DNA from: Acidobacteriota bacterium
GTDB lineage: Bacteria > Acidobacteriota > Blastocatellia > Pyrinomonadales > Pyrinomonadaceae
Length of the DNA: 64,000 nucleotides
Reading direction: 5' to 3'
Assembly (NCBI GenBank): GCA_016700075.1
Contig: CP065000.1
Coordinates: forward strand, 1,860,001-1,924,000
Shown: in pieces, positions 1-8,442 of the stretch
Numbering within the stretch: position 1 is the first letter of the stretch
Layout of the letters: each line of letters opens with the position of its first letter
Notes under the pieces: model-generated
The model's database searches: none
What the model saw: the letters and a program-made list of their open reading frames with translations, nothing else
Told to the model about the DNA's origin: nothing
Program-made: the position numbers and the translations under genes

Positions 1-1
1 G

Positions 2-337
2 CAAGGCTACGCGATGGCGTTTACTTCCGACGGTCCGAAAGGGCCGCGTTATGTCGCGAAAGCCGGACCCGTCCTTCTTGCAAAAAAGACGGGCAATCCG
101 CTCATACCATTCGTATTTGAATGCATGCGGTTTCGCACGATAAAAAGCTGGGACCGTCTGCAGATACCGTTGCCTTTTACTCGGGCAGCGGTCATCGTCG
201 GTGAACCGATATACGTTGACGCAAAAGCTAATGATGCCGAGATCGAGGCGAAACAGATAGAATTTCAAGCATCGCTGGACAACCTTGTAGCCGCCGGCGA
301 ACGCTGGCGGCTGAACGGCGGTCAGTTTTCCGATTGA
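2..337 (+). CDS. LPLAT/DUF374-type acyltransferase, C-terminal part
   Basis: The frame is open to the left edge, so this is the C-terminal part of a gene that begins outside the window. The motif SDGPKGPRYVAKAG followed by PVLLAKKTGNPLIPF is typical of the DUF374 branch of lysophospholipid acyltransferases, membrane-bound enzymes that transfer acyl chains to lipid or lipid-A-like acceptors. The catalytic HX4D motif would lie upstream and cannot be seen. The last 16 bases overlap the end of the convergent ctaA gene. The family is fairly clear; the substrate is unknown. Confidence 0.75.
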   Translation, partial: QGYAMAFTSDGPKGPRYVAKAGPVLLAKKTGNPLIPFVFECMRFRTIKSWDRLQIPLPFTRAAVIVGEPIYVDAKANDAEIEAKQIEFQASLDNLVAAGERWRLNGGQFSD

Positions 338-1287
338 ACTATTTCGCCTTCGCCCTCAGGATGTTCGATCGACAGAAATCTCGCCGCGAGCAGCACATAT
401 GCGATCCAGATCGCATCTGCCAATAGCAAATGCCCGACCTGCATAACGATAGGTGCCAGCATGAAGAGCGTCAGCGATCCGAACGCGATCTGCACCACGA
501 CAAGCAGGAACATCACGTTTGACCAACGCACCATTCCGGCCTCGCGGCCGCTGGCACGGGCCAGCATTCCTGTCAGAAAAACGAGCATCATGCCCGAAAT
601 GATGCCGCTGATCGGATGCAGCAAACGAAGCCTGAGCAGCATATGCGAGGTCGGCGAAAAGTCCTTTGCCATGCCCTCCGCTATTGTTTGCGACGGGAAG
701 ATCATGTTCGCAAGTGCCGCTATTGAGCCCGTCAATCCGACAAAGATTATTGCAACGATGCCAAGTACTATAACGACAAGATGCTGGGTTTCAATGCGAA
801 ATCGCATTTTCGCACCGCCGCTGGCATAACGCGCGGTCAGCGTGAGAAATGCAAGCAAAATGAAGGTGTTGAGCAAATGCCCCATCATCCAAAAAGGCCG
901 CGTCGGCGTTAGGGTTTCCGCCGTGTTTCCGGTCAGGACGAGGCCGGCACCGACCAGTGCTTCCGTCAAAATGAAGACCAGCGAACCGATGGCGGTTTTT
1001 CGTATGGGTTCGCCTTTTTTAAACTTTCGAAAGACCCAAATTACAAGCGCTACGACCATCACCAGGGCTATAAAGCTGGTGATACGGTGGGAAAATTCTA
1101 TGACCGTTTTGAGCTCGGGAGCGGACGGTATCACCTCGCCGTGGCATGTCAGCCAGTGCTGCCCGCAGCCGTCGCCCGATTTAGAGGCTCGCAGAAAAAC
1201 ACCCCACAGGATCACGAGGACATTCCAGACGAGCGTTATCCACGCGTATTTTGCCAAACCTGATAATTCCCGAAATCGACTTAACAC
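322..1287 (-). CDS. ctaA: Heme A synthase (COX15/CtaA family)
   Basis: This 321-residue polytopic membrane protein has about eight hydrophobic segments. It matches CtaA/COX15, which oxidises the C8 methyl of heme O to a formyl group for aa3-type cytochrome oxidase. Visible features are the first periplasmic loop with Cys41 and Cys48 (GDGCGQHWLTCHG), the heme-ligand segment EFSHRIT around His67, and later histidines in LHPISG and GHLLLAD. The length is normal for the family. It implies an aerobic respiratory chain, although no oxidase genes are nearby. It stands alone between a convergent acyltransferase and the divergent tlyA. Confidence 0.9.
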   Translation of the reverse strand: MLSRFRELSGLAKYAWITLVWNVLVILWGVFLRASKSGDGCGQHWLTCHGEVIPSAPELKTVIEFSHRITSFIALVMVVALVIWVFRKFKKGEPIRKTAIGSLVFILTEALVGAGLVLTGNTAETLTPTRPFWMMGHLLNTFILLAFLTLTARYASGGAKMRFRIETQHLVVIVLGIVAIIFVGLTGSIAALANMIFPSQTIAEGMAKDFSPTSHMLLRLRLLHPISGIISGMMLVFLTGMLARASGREAGMVRWSNVMFLLVVVQIAFGSLTLFMLAPIVMQVGHLLLADAIWIAYVLLAARFLSIEHPEGEGEIVQSEN

Positions 1288-1371
1288 ACTTAATGATCTC
1301 CTTAGTAAGACGTTACCATCAACGGCGCCCTCAGTTAGAATACTATAAGGTTCGCTAAGTTAATGCCGTAG

Positions 1372-2133
1372 ATGAACGACGCTAATTCGAAACCGGAAAA
1401 GATGCGCATCGACCTGCTGCTGATGGAGCGCGGCTTTGCCGGGTCGCGCGCGAAGGCGCAGGCGTTGGTGATGGCCGGCGAAGTTTTGGTGAATGAAAAG
1501 AAGGTTGAAAAGCCGTCACAGGTTTTTAGCAGCGAGGTTACGATCCGAATTAAAGGGGACAACGAATCCTCGCGATATGTCGGCCGCGGCGGACTGAAGC
1601 TCGAAGCTGCGCTGCAGGCGTTTTCGATCGATCCCGCTGGGAAAAGGTGTATTGACATCGGTTCATCGACCGGCGGATTCACTGACTGTCTTCTGCAGCA
1701 CGGTGCAGCTCACGTTACCGCTGTTGACGCCGGAACGAATCAACTCGATTGGAAACTCCGCAGCGATGAACGCGTGGACGTCAGGGAAAATACGAACGCC
1801 CGCTATCTTTCGCCTGATGTGTTTCCGGCCAAGTTCGACATCGCGGTCATGGACGTGTCCTTTATCTCTGTGACAAAGGTAATTCCTGCGGTTGTCGGTC
1901 TACTAGTTGACGGCGGCATTCTGATCGTGTTGATAAAGCCTCAATTCGAGGTCGGCAAAGGCGAGGTCGGCAAAGGCGGCATCGTCCGCGAACCCGAAAA
2001 ACACCGACGAGTGATAGACACGATCGTATCGTTCGTTTCGATGCTCAGCATGGAACATATTGGCACCATTGATTCCCCGATCACCGGTGCTGAGGGCAAT
2101 AGGGAGTTTCTGGCGGCATGGAAAAGACAATAA
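1372..2133 (+). CDS. tlyA: TlyA family rRNA (cytidine-2'-O)-methyltransferase
   Basis: This 253-residue protein has an N-terminal S4 RNA-binding domain (about residues 11-70, with RIDLLLMERG and SRAKAQALVMAGEVLVN) followed by an FtsJ-like SAM methyltransferase domain. The SAM motif is CIDIGSSTGGFTDCLL (93-108), with Asp161 in MDVSF and Lys189 in IKPQFEVGKG as catalytic-type residues. TlyA proteins methylate the 2'-OH of cytidines in rRNA, and some are called hemolysins for historical reasons. The ATG at 1372 gives the usual short N-terminus. The 3' end overlaps the next gene by 16 bases, so the two are probably co-transcribed. Confidence 0.92.
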   Translation: MNDANSKPEKMRIDLLLMERGFAGSRAKAQALVMAGEVLVNEKKVEKPSQVFSSEVTIRIKGDNESSRYVGRGGLKLEAALQAFSIDPAGKRCIDIGSSTGGFTDCLLQHGAAHVTAVDAGTNQLDWKLRSDERVDVRENTNARYLSPDVFPAKFDIAVMDVSFISVTKVIPAVVGLLVDGGILIVLIKPQFEVGKGEVGKGGIVREPEKHRRVIDTIVSFVSMLSMEHIGTIDSPITGAEGNREFLAAWKRQ

Positions 2134-2309
2134 GAGGTGAGACAACTAGCTCCGAACCGAAGTTCGTCGAGGGACGGGACTACTATTTTGAGAAAGGTTT
2201 GCTGGTGATGACCGAGGAATACCTGCGCCGACGCGGCTATTGCTGCGAAAACGGCTGCCGGCACTGCCCTTACGGATATTGCGGGTCCCTAAAGAAGGAA
2301 AATGGGTAG
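2118..2309 (+). CDS. DUF5522 family small Cys-rich protein
   Basis: This 63-residue protein carries the DUF5522 signature: EGRDYYFEKGLLVMTEEYLRR, then RGYCCENGCRHCPYGY with four closely spaced cysteines. The function is unknown; the CCxxxCxxC pattern suggests a bound metal. The start at 2118 lies inside the end of tlyA (16-base overlap, different frame), which implies translational coupling. Its 3' end overlaps the convergent arsR-type gene by 21 bases. Confidence 0.8.
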   Translation: MEKTIRGETTSSEPKFVEGRDYYFEKGLLVMTEEYLRRRGYCCENGCRHCPYGYCGSLKKENG

Positions 2310-2699
2310 TTCGTCCGAGTTTTCGATATGCTCGTGACCGCCAACCTCATCACTTATATCTGTTATGTCAGATATATCACGTGAGATCGCTTCAGTTACT
2401 GTTTCGCTGTCCCTCGAAAGTGCTCGCAATACAGAAGCGAGTACGGGCAAGGTGTATGCATCACCCGCCGGAGCGATTGCGTAATAGATATTCTTTCCGT
2501 CGCGGCGGGTCGTGACGATGCCGTCATCGCGGAGTGTGGCCAGGTGGCGGGATATTTTCGGCTGCGGCTCTTTTAGCGACCCTACAAATTCGCCTACTGA
2601 CCGTTCGCCGCCGCACAGCATTTCCAATATCCGCAACCGGGTAACATCGGAAAGACTAAGGAACAGTTTCTGCATTGATTCGATATTATTTTGTGACAT
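2289..2699 (-). CDS. ArsR-family winged-helix transcriptional regulator
   Basis: This 136-residue protein has an ArsR-type winged helix at about residues 10-85 (LFLSLSDVTRLRILEMLCGG, then PQPKISRHLATLRDDGIV as recognition helix, then RRDGKNIYYAI as wing). Only one cysteine lies near helix 3, so a classical two-Cys metal site is not evident. The Asp/Glu-rich C-terminus (about 95-136) is unusual. The start has a clear GGAGG five bases upstream. It is divergent from the trans-sulfuration gene, with an inverted repeat between them, so control of that gene and of itself is likely. The ligand is unknown. Confidence 0.85.
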   Translation of the reverse strand: MSQNNIESMQKLFLSLSDVTRLRILEMLCGGERSVGEFVGSLKEPQPKISRHLATLRDDGIVTTRRDGKNIYYAIAPAGDAYTLPVLASVLRALSRDSETVTEAISRDISDITDISDEVGGHEHIENSDELPIFLL

Positions 2700-2721
2700 A
2701 GCGGCCTCCGGCTTTACATCG

Positions 2722-2758
2722 ACATATTACCTATAACAGATATGTTGTAATTTGACAA
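2722..2758 (-). promoter_or_regulatory. Candidate arsR-type promoter with operator dyad
   Basis: An inverted repeat ACATAT-N12-ATATGT occupies 2722-2745. On the minus strand a TTGTCA box (2753-2758) and a TATAGG box (2730-2735) are 17 bases apart, so the dyad covers the -10 region. This geometry fits autorepression by the ArsR-type protein and possible co-control of the divergent PLP-enzyme gene. This is prediction from sequence only. Confidence 0.5.
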
Positions 2759-2772
2759 CGTGACGGCAAAGG

Positions 2773-2801
2773 TTGCGTCTTTTCCGCATCGGCTTTACGA
2801 T
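2773..2801 (+). promoter_or_regulatory. Possible promoter giving a leaderless PLP-enzyme mRNA
   Basis: TTGCGT (2773-2778) and TACGAT (2796-2801) are separated by 17 bases. A start site about seven bases downstream would fall on the ATG at 2808. No Shine-Dalgarno sequence precedes that ATG, which fits a leaderless transcript. The boxes are imperfect, so this is tentative. Confidence 0.3.
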
Positions 2802-2807
2802 ACTCTC

Positions 2808-3998
2808 ATGTCTGAGCAGCAGGATCTTTCGTTCTTTACTCGAGTAGTACACGCGGGCACCGACGACGGCGAGCATCATGGAGCATTGTCGGTTCCCATC
2901 TATCACGCATCAACATTTGAACTTCCTGATGCGGATGAAGGGGCTGCGATACACAACGAGGAGAAACCGGGCTATTACTATGGCCGCTTGGGAAACCCGA
3001 CCCAGTCCGCCCTCGAGGCCGCGATGTCAGATCTTGAAGGAGCGGAAGCTTCGATCGCCCTCGCCTCGGGTATGGCTGCGGTGTCGGGCGTTATATTGTC
3101 TTTGCTGAAGACCGGTGACCACATAGTCGCCCCGATCTCCGGCTATTCAACAACTGCGAATTTTCTTAATTATATTGCGGAGAACTTTGGGATATCATCC
3201 ACATTCGTCGATGCCCGCGAAACTGCCGACTACGCAGACGCTTTGCAAGATAATACGAAGCTATTGTGGGTTGAAACGCCATCCAATCCGTTGCTGAATA
3301 TCACGGATATCTCCGCCGTTTCCCGACTGGCGCGCGAACGCGGTCTATACTGCATAGTAGACAATACATTTGCGACCCCATTTAATCAGCTGCCTCTCTC
3401 ACTAGGTGCACACGCCGTCATACACAGCGCGACGAAATACCTTGGCGGCCACAGCGATGTAACGGGCGGGATCGCTGCCGGAAATGCAGATGTGATCGAA
3501 CGCGTCCGCAAGGGAGCAAACAAGTACTTTGGGGGAAACATCTCGCCAAATGCCGCGTGGCTAGTTCTCCGCGGGATCAAGACGTTAGCATTGCGGATGG
3601 AGCGGCACAATTCTAACGCATTCGCCATAGCACATATGTTGTCAGGCCATCCTGCTGTTTCTGCGGTCTACTATGCAGGCCTCCCGACACATGAAGGGCA
3701 CGAGATTGCGAAACGGCAGATGTCTAAGGGGTTTGGCGGCATGGTGTCATTCGATGTCGGGAGTTTTGAGGCCGGAAAGGCATTTGTCAACAATGTGCGG
3801 CTGTGCAAACTTGCCACGTCACTCGGCGGAGTTGAAACGATCGTCCAGCATTCAGCCTCAATGACACATGCCACGCTGACACCTGAAGAGAAAACCAAGG
3901 CCGGCATTTCGGATGGCCTGATCCGCCTGTCTGTTGGCATCGAATACGCAGAAGACCTCATCGCCGACATTCAACAAGCCCTAGAACACATTCGATAA
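2808..3998 (+). CDS. Cys/Met metabolism PLP enzyme (cystathionine gamma-synthase/lyase type)
   Basis: This 396-residue trans-sulfuration PLP enzyme forms the internal aldimine with Lys210 (HSATKYLGGHSD). The family motifs GYYYGRLGNPT, ETPSNPLLNITDI and SLGGVETIVQHSASMTH are present. The position that is Cys in methionine gamma-lyases lies in SGYSTTANF without a Cys, so a synthase or cystathionine-lyase role is more likely than methioninase. The frame extends to a GTG at 2760, but ATG 2808 gives the normal N-terminus (SFFTRVVHAGT). The divergent ArsR regulator suggests control by a sulfur or methyl-cycle signal. glpK follows seven bases downstream. Confidence 0.85.
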   Translation: MSEQQDLSFFTRVVHAGTDDGEHHGALSVPIYHASTFELPDADEGAAIHNEEKPGYYYGRLGNPTQSALEAAMSDLEGAEASIALASGMAAVSGVILSLLKTGDHIVAPISGYSTTANFLNYIAENFGISSTFVDARETADYADALQDNTKLLWVETPSNPLLNITDISAVSRLARERGLYCIVDNTFATPFNQLPLSLGAHAVIHSATKYLGGHSDVTGGIAAGNADVIERVRKGANKYFGGNISPNAAWLVLRGIKTLALRMERHNSNAFAIAHMLSGHPAVSAVYYAGLPTHEGHEIAKRQMSKGFGGMVSFDVGSFEAGKAFVNNVRLCKLATSLGGVETIVQHSASMTHATLTPEEKTKAGISDGLIRLSVGIEYAEDLIADIQQALEHIR

Positions 3999-4005
3999 AC
4001 AGAAT

Positions 4006-5505
4006 ATGAAATACATTCTTGCTTTGGATCAAGGGACAACGAGCAGCCGATCTATCATTTTCAACGAACACGGCGACACGGTAGCGACCGCGCAGCGGGA
4101 ACACCGACAGATCTTTCCGAAGAGCGGCTGGGTCGAGCACGACCCGGAAGAGATATGGCAGGCGCAATCGCAGACCGCAATTGATGCTTTGGCCTCGGCA
4201 GGACTCCGATCTTCAGATGTTTCTGCTATCGGCATAACTAATCAGCGTGAGACGACTGTAATTTGGGTCAGAGAGACAGGTGAGCCGATCCACAACGCCA
4301 TCGTTTGGCAGGACAGACGCACGTCCGCCCTGTGCGATGACGTCCGGTCACAACACGGTGCAATGATCCGCAAGCTGACCGGGCTTGAGGTTGATGCCTA
4401 TTTTTCTGCCAGCAAGATGGCTTGGCTAATGGACAGCGTTCCTGAAGCCAGATCAAAAGCAGGAGATGGGCGTCTCGCATTTGGCACGATAGACAGCTGG
4501 CTTTTGTGGAAGCTGACCGGCGGGAAGGTCCATGCAACTGACCCTTCAAATGCATCGCGGACGATGCTGTTTGATATACACAGAGGCGAATGGTCCAACG
4601 AACTGCTTGATATATTCGCTATTCCGTATATGATATTGCCGCAGATCGTCGATTCGAGCGCTATCGTCGGTCAGGTCGAGTCGGTTGGCGAGCTTTCGGG
4701 GATCGCTATAGGCGGCATCGCCGGTGATCAACAGGCAGCCCTGTTCGGGCAAGGCTGTTTTTCGGAAGATTCTGCGAAGTGCACATACGGCACCGGCTGC
4801 TTTCTGCTAAAGAATACCGGCCTTACGCCGAGCCCGTCCGAGAACCGCTTATTGACTACGATCGGCTGGAGGCAGGGCAATGCGACGACATATGCGCTCG
4901 AAGGCAGTGTCTTCATCGGCGGAGCGGTCGTTCAATGGCTCCGCGATTCGCTCGGGGTCATCTCCAGCTCCGCCGATGTAGAGGCGTTGGCTAAAGAGGC
5001 TGCCGACAATGGAGGGGTCTATTTCGTTCCCGCGTTCTCCGGTTTAGGAACACCATACTGGGATCAGGATGCACGAGGAGCCATTGTCGGATTAACGCGG
5101 GGCACGGGCCGTGCCCATATTGCCCGTGCGGCGTTAGAGTCGATCGCTTATCAGACCGCGGACCTCGTCACTGCAATGAACGCCGACTCGGGGACAGCAT
5201 TGAAGGAACTGCGCGTTGACGGCGGTGCAGTTGAAAATGACCTGCTGATGCAGATACAGGCCGATCTGCTGCAGATACCGGTCGTTCGATCTAAGGTTCG
5301 CGAGACCACAGCTTTGGGTGCAGCATATCTGGCGGGCTTGGCCGCCGGCGTTTGGGAGAGTACAAATGACATAGCCGCCCATTGGCAGGCCGACAGAGTT
5401 TTCGAACCGCGGATATCCGCGTCCGAGGCTGATGCCGGAAAGGAACGCTGGAATGAAGCCGTGCGGCGTTCGCTTGGATGGGAAAAGAAAAGCGGGGCTG
5501 AATGA
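4006..5505 (+). CDS. glpK: Glycerol kinase
   Basis: This 499-residue FGGY-family kinase phosphorylates glycerol to sn-glycerol 3-phosphate with ATP. The N-terminus LALDQGTTSSRSIIF, the substrate segment SGWVEHDPEEIW, QDRRTS, AGDQQAALFGQG and the C-terminal FGGY signature region (LRVDGGAVENDLLMQIQAD) are characteristic of GlpK rather than other sugar kinases. Length is exactly typical. It starts seven bases after the PLP-enzyme gene, so the two may share a transcript. No glpF or glpD is present nearby. Confidence 0.95.
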   Translation: MKYILALDQGTTSSRSIIFNEHGDTVATAQREHRQIFPKSGWVEHDPEEIWQAQSQTAIDALASAGLRSSDVSAIGITNQRETTVIWVRETGEPIHNAIVWQDRRTSALCDDVRSQHGAMIRKLTGLEVDAYFSASKMAWLMDSVPEARSKAGDGRLAFGTIDSWLLWKLTGGKVHATDPSNASRTMLFDIHRGEWSNELLDIFAIPYMILPQIVDSSAIVGQVESVGELSGIAIGGIAGDQQAALFGQGCFSEDSAKCTYGTGCFLLKNTGLTPSPSENRLLTTIGWRQGNATTYALEGSVFIGGAVVQWLRDSLGVISSSADVEALAKEAADNGGVYFVPAFSGLGTPYWDQDARGAIVGLTRGTGRAHIARAALESIAYQTADLVTAMNADSGTALKELRVDGGAVENDLLMQIQADLLQIPVVRSKVRETTALGAAYLAGLAAGVWESTNDIAAHWQADRVFEPRISASEADAGKERWNEAVRRSLGWEKKSGAE

Positions 5506-5513
5506 AGCCCCGC
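5480..5513 (-). terminator. Terminator for the AAA+ gene, inside the glpK 3' end
   Basis: GCGGGGCT (5492-5499) pairs with AGCCCCGC (5506-5513) around a six-base loop. Read on the minus strand the hairpin is followed by CTTTTCTTTTCCC, a good U-tract. It lies 25 bases past the AAA+ stop and spans the glpK stop codon. On the plus strand no U-tract follows. Confidence 0.65.
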
Positions 5514-5537
5514 ATCAGTTCGATCATTCTCGTTGAA

Positions 5538-6749
5538 CTACTCTCCGGAATCTTCTCCTTTTGATCTGCTTAGCTGAGGTGCAGCCTGCACTTGCGGCAG
5601 CGGCAATCCGACTCCGTCTGCACTTACAAGCGGTTCGGGCGAATCATCCTTCGGTTCACCTACCTCAGCGACTATCATCTTGCCAGCCTGCTTAGTAAAC
5701 GTCAGCGATTCGCGTTCTCCGTCGTAGTCGATCATCACGAGGTCGCCCGTCTCCACCTGTTCGGTCGCAACGAGGTTTGACAGCGGATAAACAAGGAACC
5801 TTTCGATGGCGCGTTTGAGATGGCGCGCTCCGTATTTCAGATCGATTCCTTCGCCGAGCAGGAATTCTTTCGCGGCATCCGTGCATTCGAAAACGAACTT
5901 CGTACCGGCGGATTCTGTGATCCTGTCCTGAACCGACCGCAGCTCAATGTTCAATATCTGCCGGAGATGGTGCTCTTTCAGGCTGCGGAAAACGACGACC
6001 TTGTCGATACGGTTCATGAACTCGGGCGAAAACTTTCGTTTTGCGGCCTCGAGAGCGGTGCGGTAGATCTTAGTATCGATCTCGTTGTCTTCTTTTGTCT
6101 GGTCGGTCTTTGTGGGTGCAAACCCGATGCCGCCCGAGATCATTTCTGACATCTCGCGAGCACCGAGGTTCGACGTCATTATGACAAGTGTTTTCGAAAA
6201 ATCTACTCGGCGGTTGTCACCGAGCGTGAGCGTCGCTTTATCAAGGATCCCGAGCAGAAGCTGCCAAAGCGAGTCCGACGCTTTCTCTATCTCGTCGAAA
6301 AGTACGAACGTGAGCTTCGTTTCCTCTGTATGTGCCTTGTCGAGATTTTCCTGCGTCAGCATCGGCGACGTTTCGCGATGTCCGAGGTATCCCGGCGGCG
6401 AGCCGATCAGTTTAGCGATCTCGTGGGAATGCTGAAACTCTGCGCAGTCGATCTTGACGACAGCATGCGGGTCGTTGAACAAAACCTCGGAAGCGGCCTC
6501 GACAACGCGGGTCTTTCCTGAGCCCGTCGGTCCCAGGAAGAGCATGGTGCCGAGCGGCCGTGACGGATTATTCATCCCGGCGAGATATATCTGGAACAGC
6601 CCGCTCATACGCCTTACGGCGCGCTCCTGACCGACGATCAGTTCGGAGAGCTTCCCCTCAAATTCGGCTGCACGCGGGCTCTTTCTGTCCGGATCGAGCA
6701 ATATGCCCTTTCCGCTCATCTGTTTTGATTTGGCCGTATCCTGTTTCAT
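5538..6749 (-). CDS. AAA+ ATPase, single Clp class-2-like module
   Basis: This 403-residue protein equals the second AAA+ module of ClpA/ClpB standing alone. It has Walker A GPTGSGKT (73-80), a pore-loop-like GYLG (120-123), Walker B FVLFDEIEKA (148-157), sensor 1 MTSNLG, arginine finger PEFMNRID and sensor 2 YGARHLKRAIERF. There is no Clp N-domain, middle domain or ClpX zinc domain, and I see no LGF-type loop for ClpP. The C-terminal 60 residues are acidic and Pro/Gln-rich. It is probably a hexameric unfoldase or remodelling ATPase with unknown client. Confidence 0.8.
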   Translation of the reverse strand: MKQDTAKSKQMSGKGILLDPDRKSPRAAEFEGKLSELIVGQERAVRRMSGLFQIYLAGMNNPSRPLGTMLFLGPTGSGKTRVVEAASEVLFNDPHAVVKIDCAEFQHSHEIAKLIGSPPGYLGHRETSPMLTQENLDKAHTEETKLTFVLFDEIEKASDSLWQLLLGILDKATLTLGDNRRVDFSKTLVIMTSNLGAREMSEMISGGIGFAPTKTDQTKEDNEIDTKIYRTALEAAKRKFSPEFMNRIDKVVVFRSLKEHHLRQILNIELRSVQDRITESAGTKFVFECTDAAKEFLLGEGIDLKYGARHLKRAIERFLVYPLSNLVATEQVETGDLVMIDYDGERESLTFTKQAGKMIVAEVGEPKDDSPEPLVSADGVGLPLPQVQAAPQLSRSKGEDSGE

Positions 6750-7010
6750 CGCTAGTAATTAATGCTCGTCAGAACTTCCGTTGACCTAAACCTCGCCAGT
6801 CTTTCGCAGGAGGGACGCGAGCGGCTGACACTAAAGATGTTTTCAAAACATGTATCGTTGGCTGGACTTTGGAACGCGGGAGACTCACGTCCAGATGACG
6901 GCCGCGGGCATGAAGACCCTCGACGAGATTACAATTAGCACACATCCGAGGCTCGTGCAATAGGAAAACAGGCGAATCTCGTCATGTCGCCCGGCATCTC
7001 ATGAAACATT
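6750..7010. other. Long intergenic region with inverted repeats, no gene seen
   Basis: No convincing ORF lies here. A 15-base perfect palindrome, ATGTTTTCAAAACAT, is at 6837-6851, 88 bases upstream of the AAA+ start, and resembles a repressor operator. GACGAGATT (6922-6930) is the inverse of AATCTCGTC (6975-6983), with GCAC (6937-6940) and GTGC (6954-6957) nested inside, giving a possible folded RNA. Otherwise I see nothing recognisable. Confidence 0.5.
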
Positions 7011-7044
7011 ACAGCCCGCAGGCGGTCTATCGCATGCGGGCTGT
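7011..7044 (-). terminator. Terminator after inositol-phosphate synthase
   Basis: A perfect 10-base stem, ACAGCCCGCA (7011-7020) with TGCGGGCTGT (7035-7044), encloses a 14-base loop 21 bases past the synthase stop. On the minus strand it is followed by AATGTTTCAT, a weak U-tract. Confidence 0.6.
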
Positions 7045-7065
7045 TCAACGCAGGTGACGAGTCTG

Positions 7066-8382
7066 CTAGTCGTAGTATTCCAAGCCGAGATGGGTGATCA
7101 GTTCCTCGCCTTTCATGTGACGCAGCGTATTTTTGAGCTTCATCAACTGGATGAAAAGGTCATGTTCGGCATAAAGCCCCTCCGCTGTTTGCGGTGCCTT
7201 AAAGTAGAACGAAAGCCATTCCTGAATTCCCTTCATACCGGCACGCTGTGCCAGGTCCAGGAAAAGTGCAAGGTCGAGCGCGAGCGGCGCGGCCAAGATC
7301 GAATCGCGGCAAAGGAAATCGACCTTGATCTGCATTTTGTATCCGAGCCAGCCGAAGATATCGATGTTGTCCCAACCTTCTTTGTTATCGCCGCGTGGCG
7401 GATAGTAGTTGATACGGACGACATGCGAAAAACCTTCGTAGAGGTCCGGATAGACCTCAGGCTGCAGGATGTGATCGAGCACCGAAAGCTTTGATTCCTC
7501 TTTGGTCTTGAAACTCTCAGGATCGTCCAAGACCTCACCATCGCGGTTCCCGAGGATGTTCGTCGAATACCAGCCCTCGAGGCCGAGCATCCTCGCTTTG
7601 AAGCCCGGAGCCAGGATGGTCTTCATCAATGTCTGTCCGGTCTTAAAGTCTTTTCCGCAGATCGGGACACGCATCTTGTCGGCGAGTTCGAGCAATGCCG
7701 GAATATCGACCGTCAGATTCGGTGCACCGTTTGCAAAAGGCACGCCTGACTTAAGGGCGGCATAAGCGTAGATCATCGACGGGGCAATCCCCGGATCGCT
7801 GTCGTAAAGGCCCTTTTCAAACGCTTCAAGCGACGAGTGTACATCGGAGCTCTCAAGAAATATCTCAGTCGATGCCGCCCAGACCATCACTAGCCGCGAG
7901 CAACCATTCGCCGCCTTGAAATCGGCGATGTCCTGCATCAGCTGTTCAGCGAGCTCCATCTTATTGGCGCCCTGCTTAATGTTGTTGCCATTGAGGCGTT
8001 TGACGTAGTTCTGTTCAAAAACCGCAGGCATCGGTTTGAGCGACGCAAGCTGTTCAGAAACATGTGCCAGCAGTTCCTTTTCCAGAACGCCGGCATTCAG
8101 GGCAGCCTCATAGGCGTTCTCTGCGAAAATATCCCATGCGCCGAACACAACATCGTCGAGTCCGGCGAGCGGTACAAGATCCTTTATAAGCGGCGAACGA
8201 TTGTCGGTTCGCTTGCCGAGGCGGATGGTGCCCATCTGTGTCAGGCTGCCCACCGGCTGCGAAATGCCGCGGCGAATTGCTTCAACGCCGGCTACCAAAG
8301 TCGTACTCACGGCACCGAGGCCGACCAACAAAATACCAAGCTTTCCTTCTGCAGGAGCTATTTCTACTCCGGGTTCGATCAT
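7066..8382 (-). CDS. ino1: Inositol-3-phosphate synthase
   Basis: This 438-residue NAD-dependent enzyme converts glucose 6-phosphate to 1D-myo-inositol 3-phosphate. The Rossmann motif GILLVGLGAVSTTLVAG (17-33) is followed by TQMGTIRLGKR and by the family core NGAPNLTVDIPAL, GKDFKTGQTLMKTILAPG and SWYSTNILGN-like segments (here GWYSTNILGNRDG). The start is supported by GGAG eight bases upstream. It ends a minus-strand run with the branching enzyme and the DUF4912 gene. The product could feed inositol lipids or compatible solutes; no mycothiol genes are visible. Confidence 0.93.
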   Translation of the reverse strand: MIEPGVEIAPAEGKLGILLVGLGAVSTTLVAGVEAIRRGISQPVGSLTQMGTIRLGKRTDNRSPLIKDLVPLAGLDDVVFGAWDIFAENAYEAALNAGVLEKELLAHVSEQLASLKPMPAVFEQNYVKRLNGNNIKQGANKMELAEQLMQDIADFKAANGCSRLVMVWAASTEIFLESSDVHSSLEAFEKGLYDSDPGIAPSMIYAYAALKSGVPFANGAPNLTVDIPALLELADKMRVPICGKDFKTGQTLMKTILAPGFKARMLGLEGWYSTNILGNRDGEVLDDPESFKTKEESKLSVLDHILQPEVYPDLYEGFSHVVRINYYPPRGDNKEGWDNIDIFGWLGYKMQIKVDFLCRDSILAAPLALDLALFLDLAQRAGMKGIQEWLSFYFKAPQTAEGLYAEHDLFIQLMKLKNTLRHMKGEELITHLGLEYYD

Positions 8383-8442
8383 TGTTTCTTCTCCAAGAAA
8401 TACAAAACTATAAGGATAGACCTCTGCTGAGGTTAAAGCAAA

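Noticed and set aside
2735..2746. A second small dyad AACA-N4-TGTT inside the arsR-type operator
   Set aside because: It is contained in the larger ACATAT-N12-ATATGT repeat and is too short to separate from it.
6769..6960. 63-residue minus-strand ORF upstream of the AAA+ gene
   Set aside because: No Shine-Dalgarno, no motif, and an unusual composition; the region is better described as non-coding.
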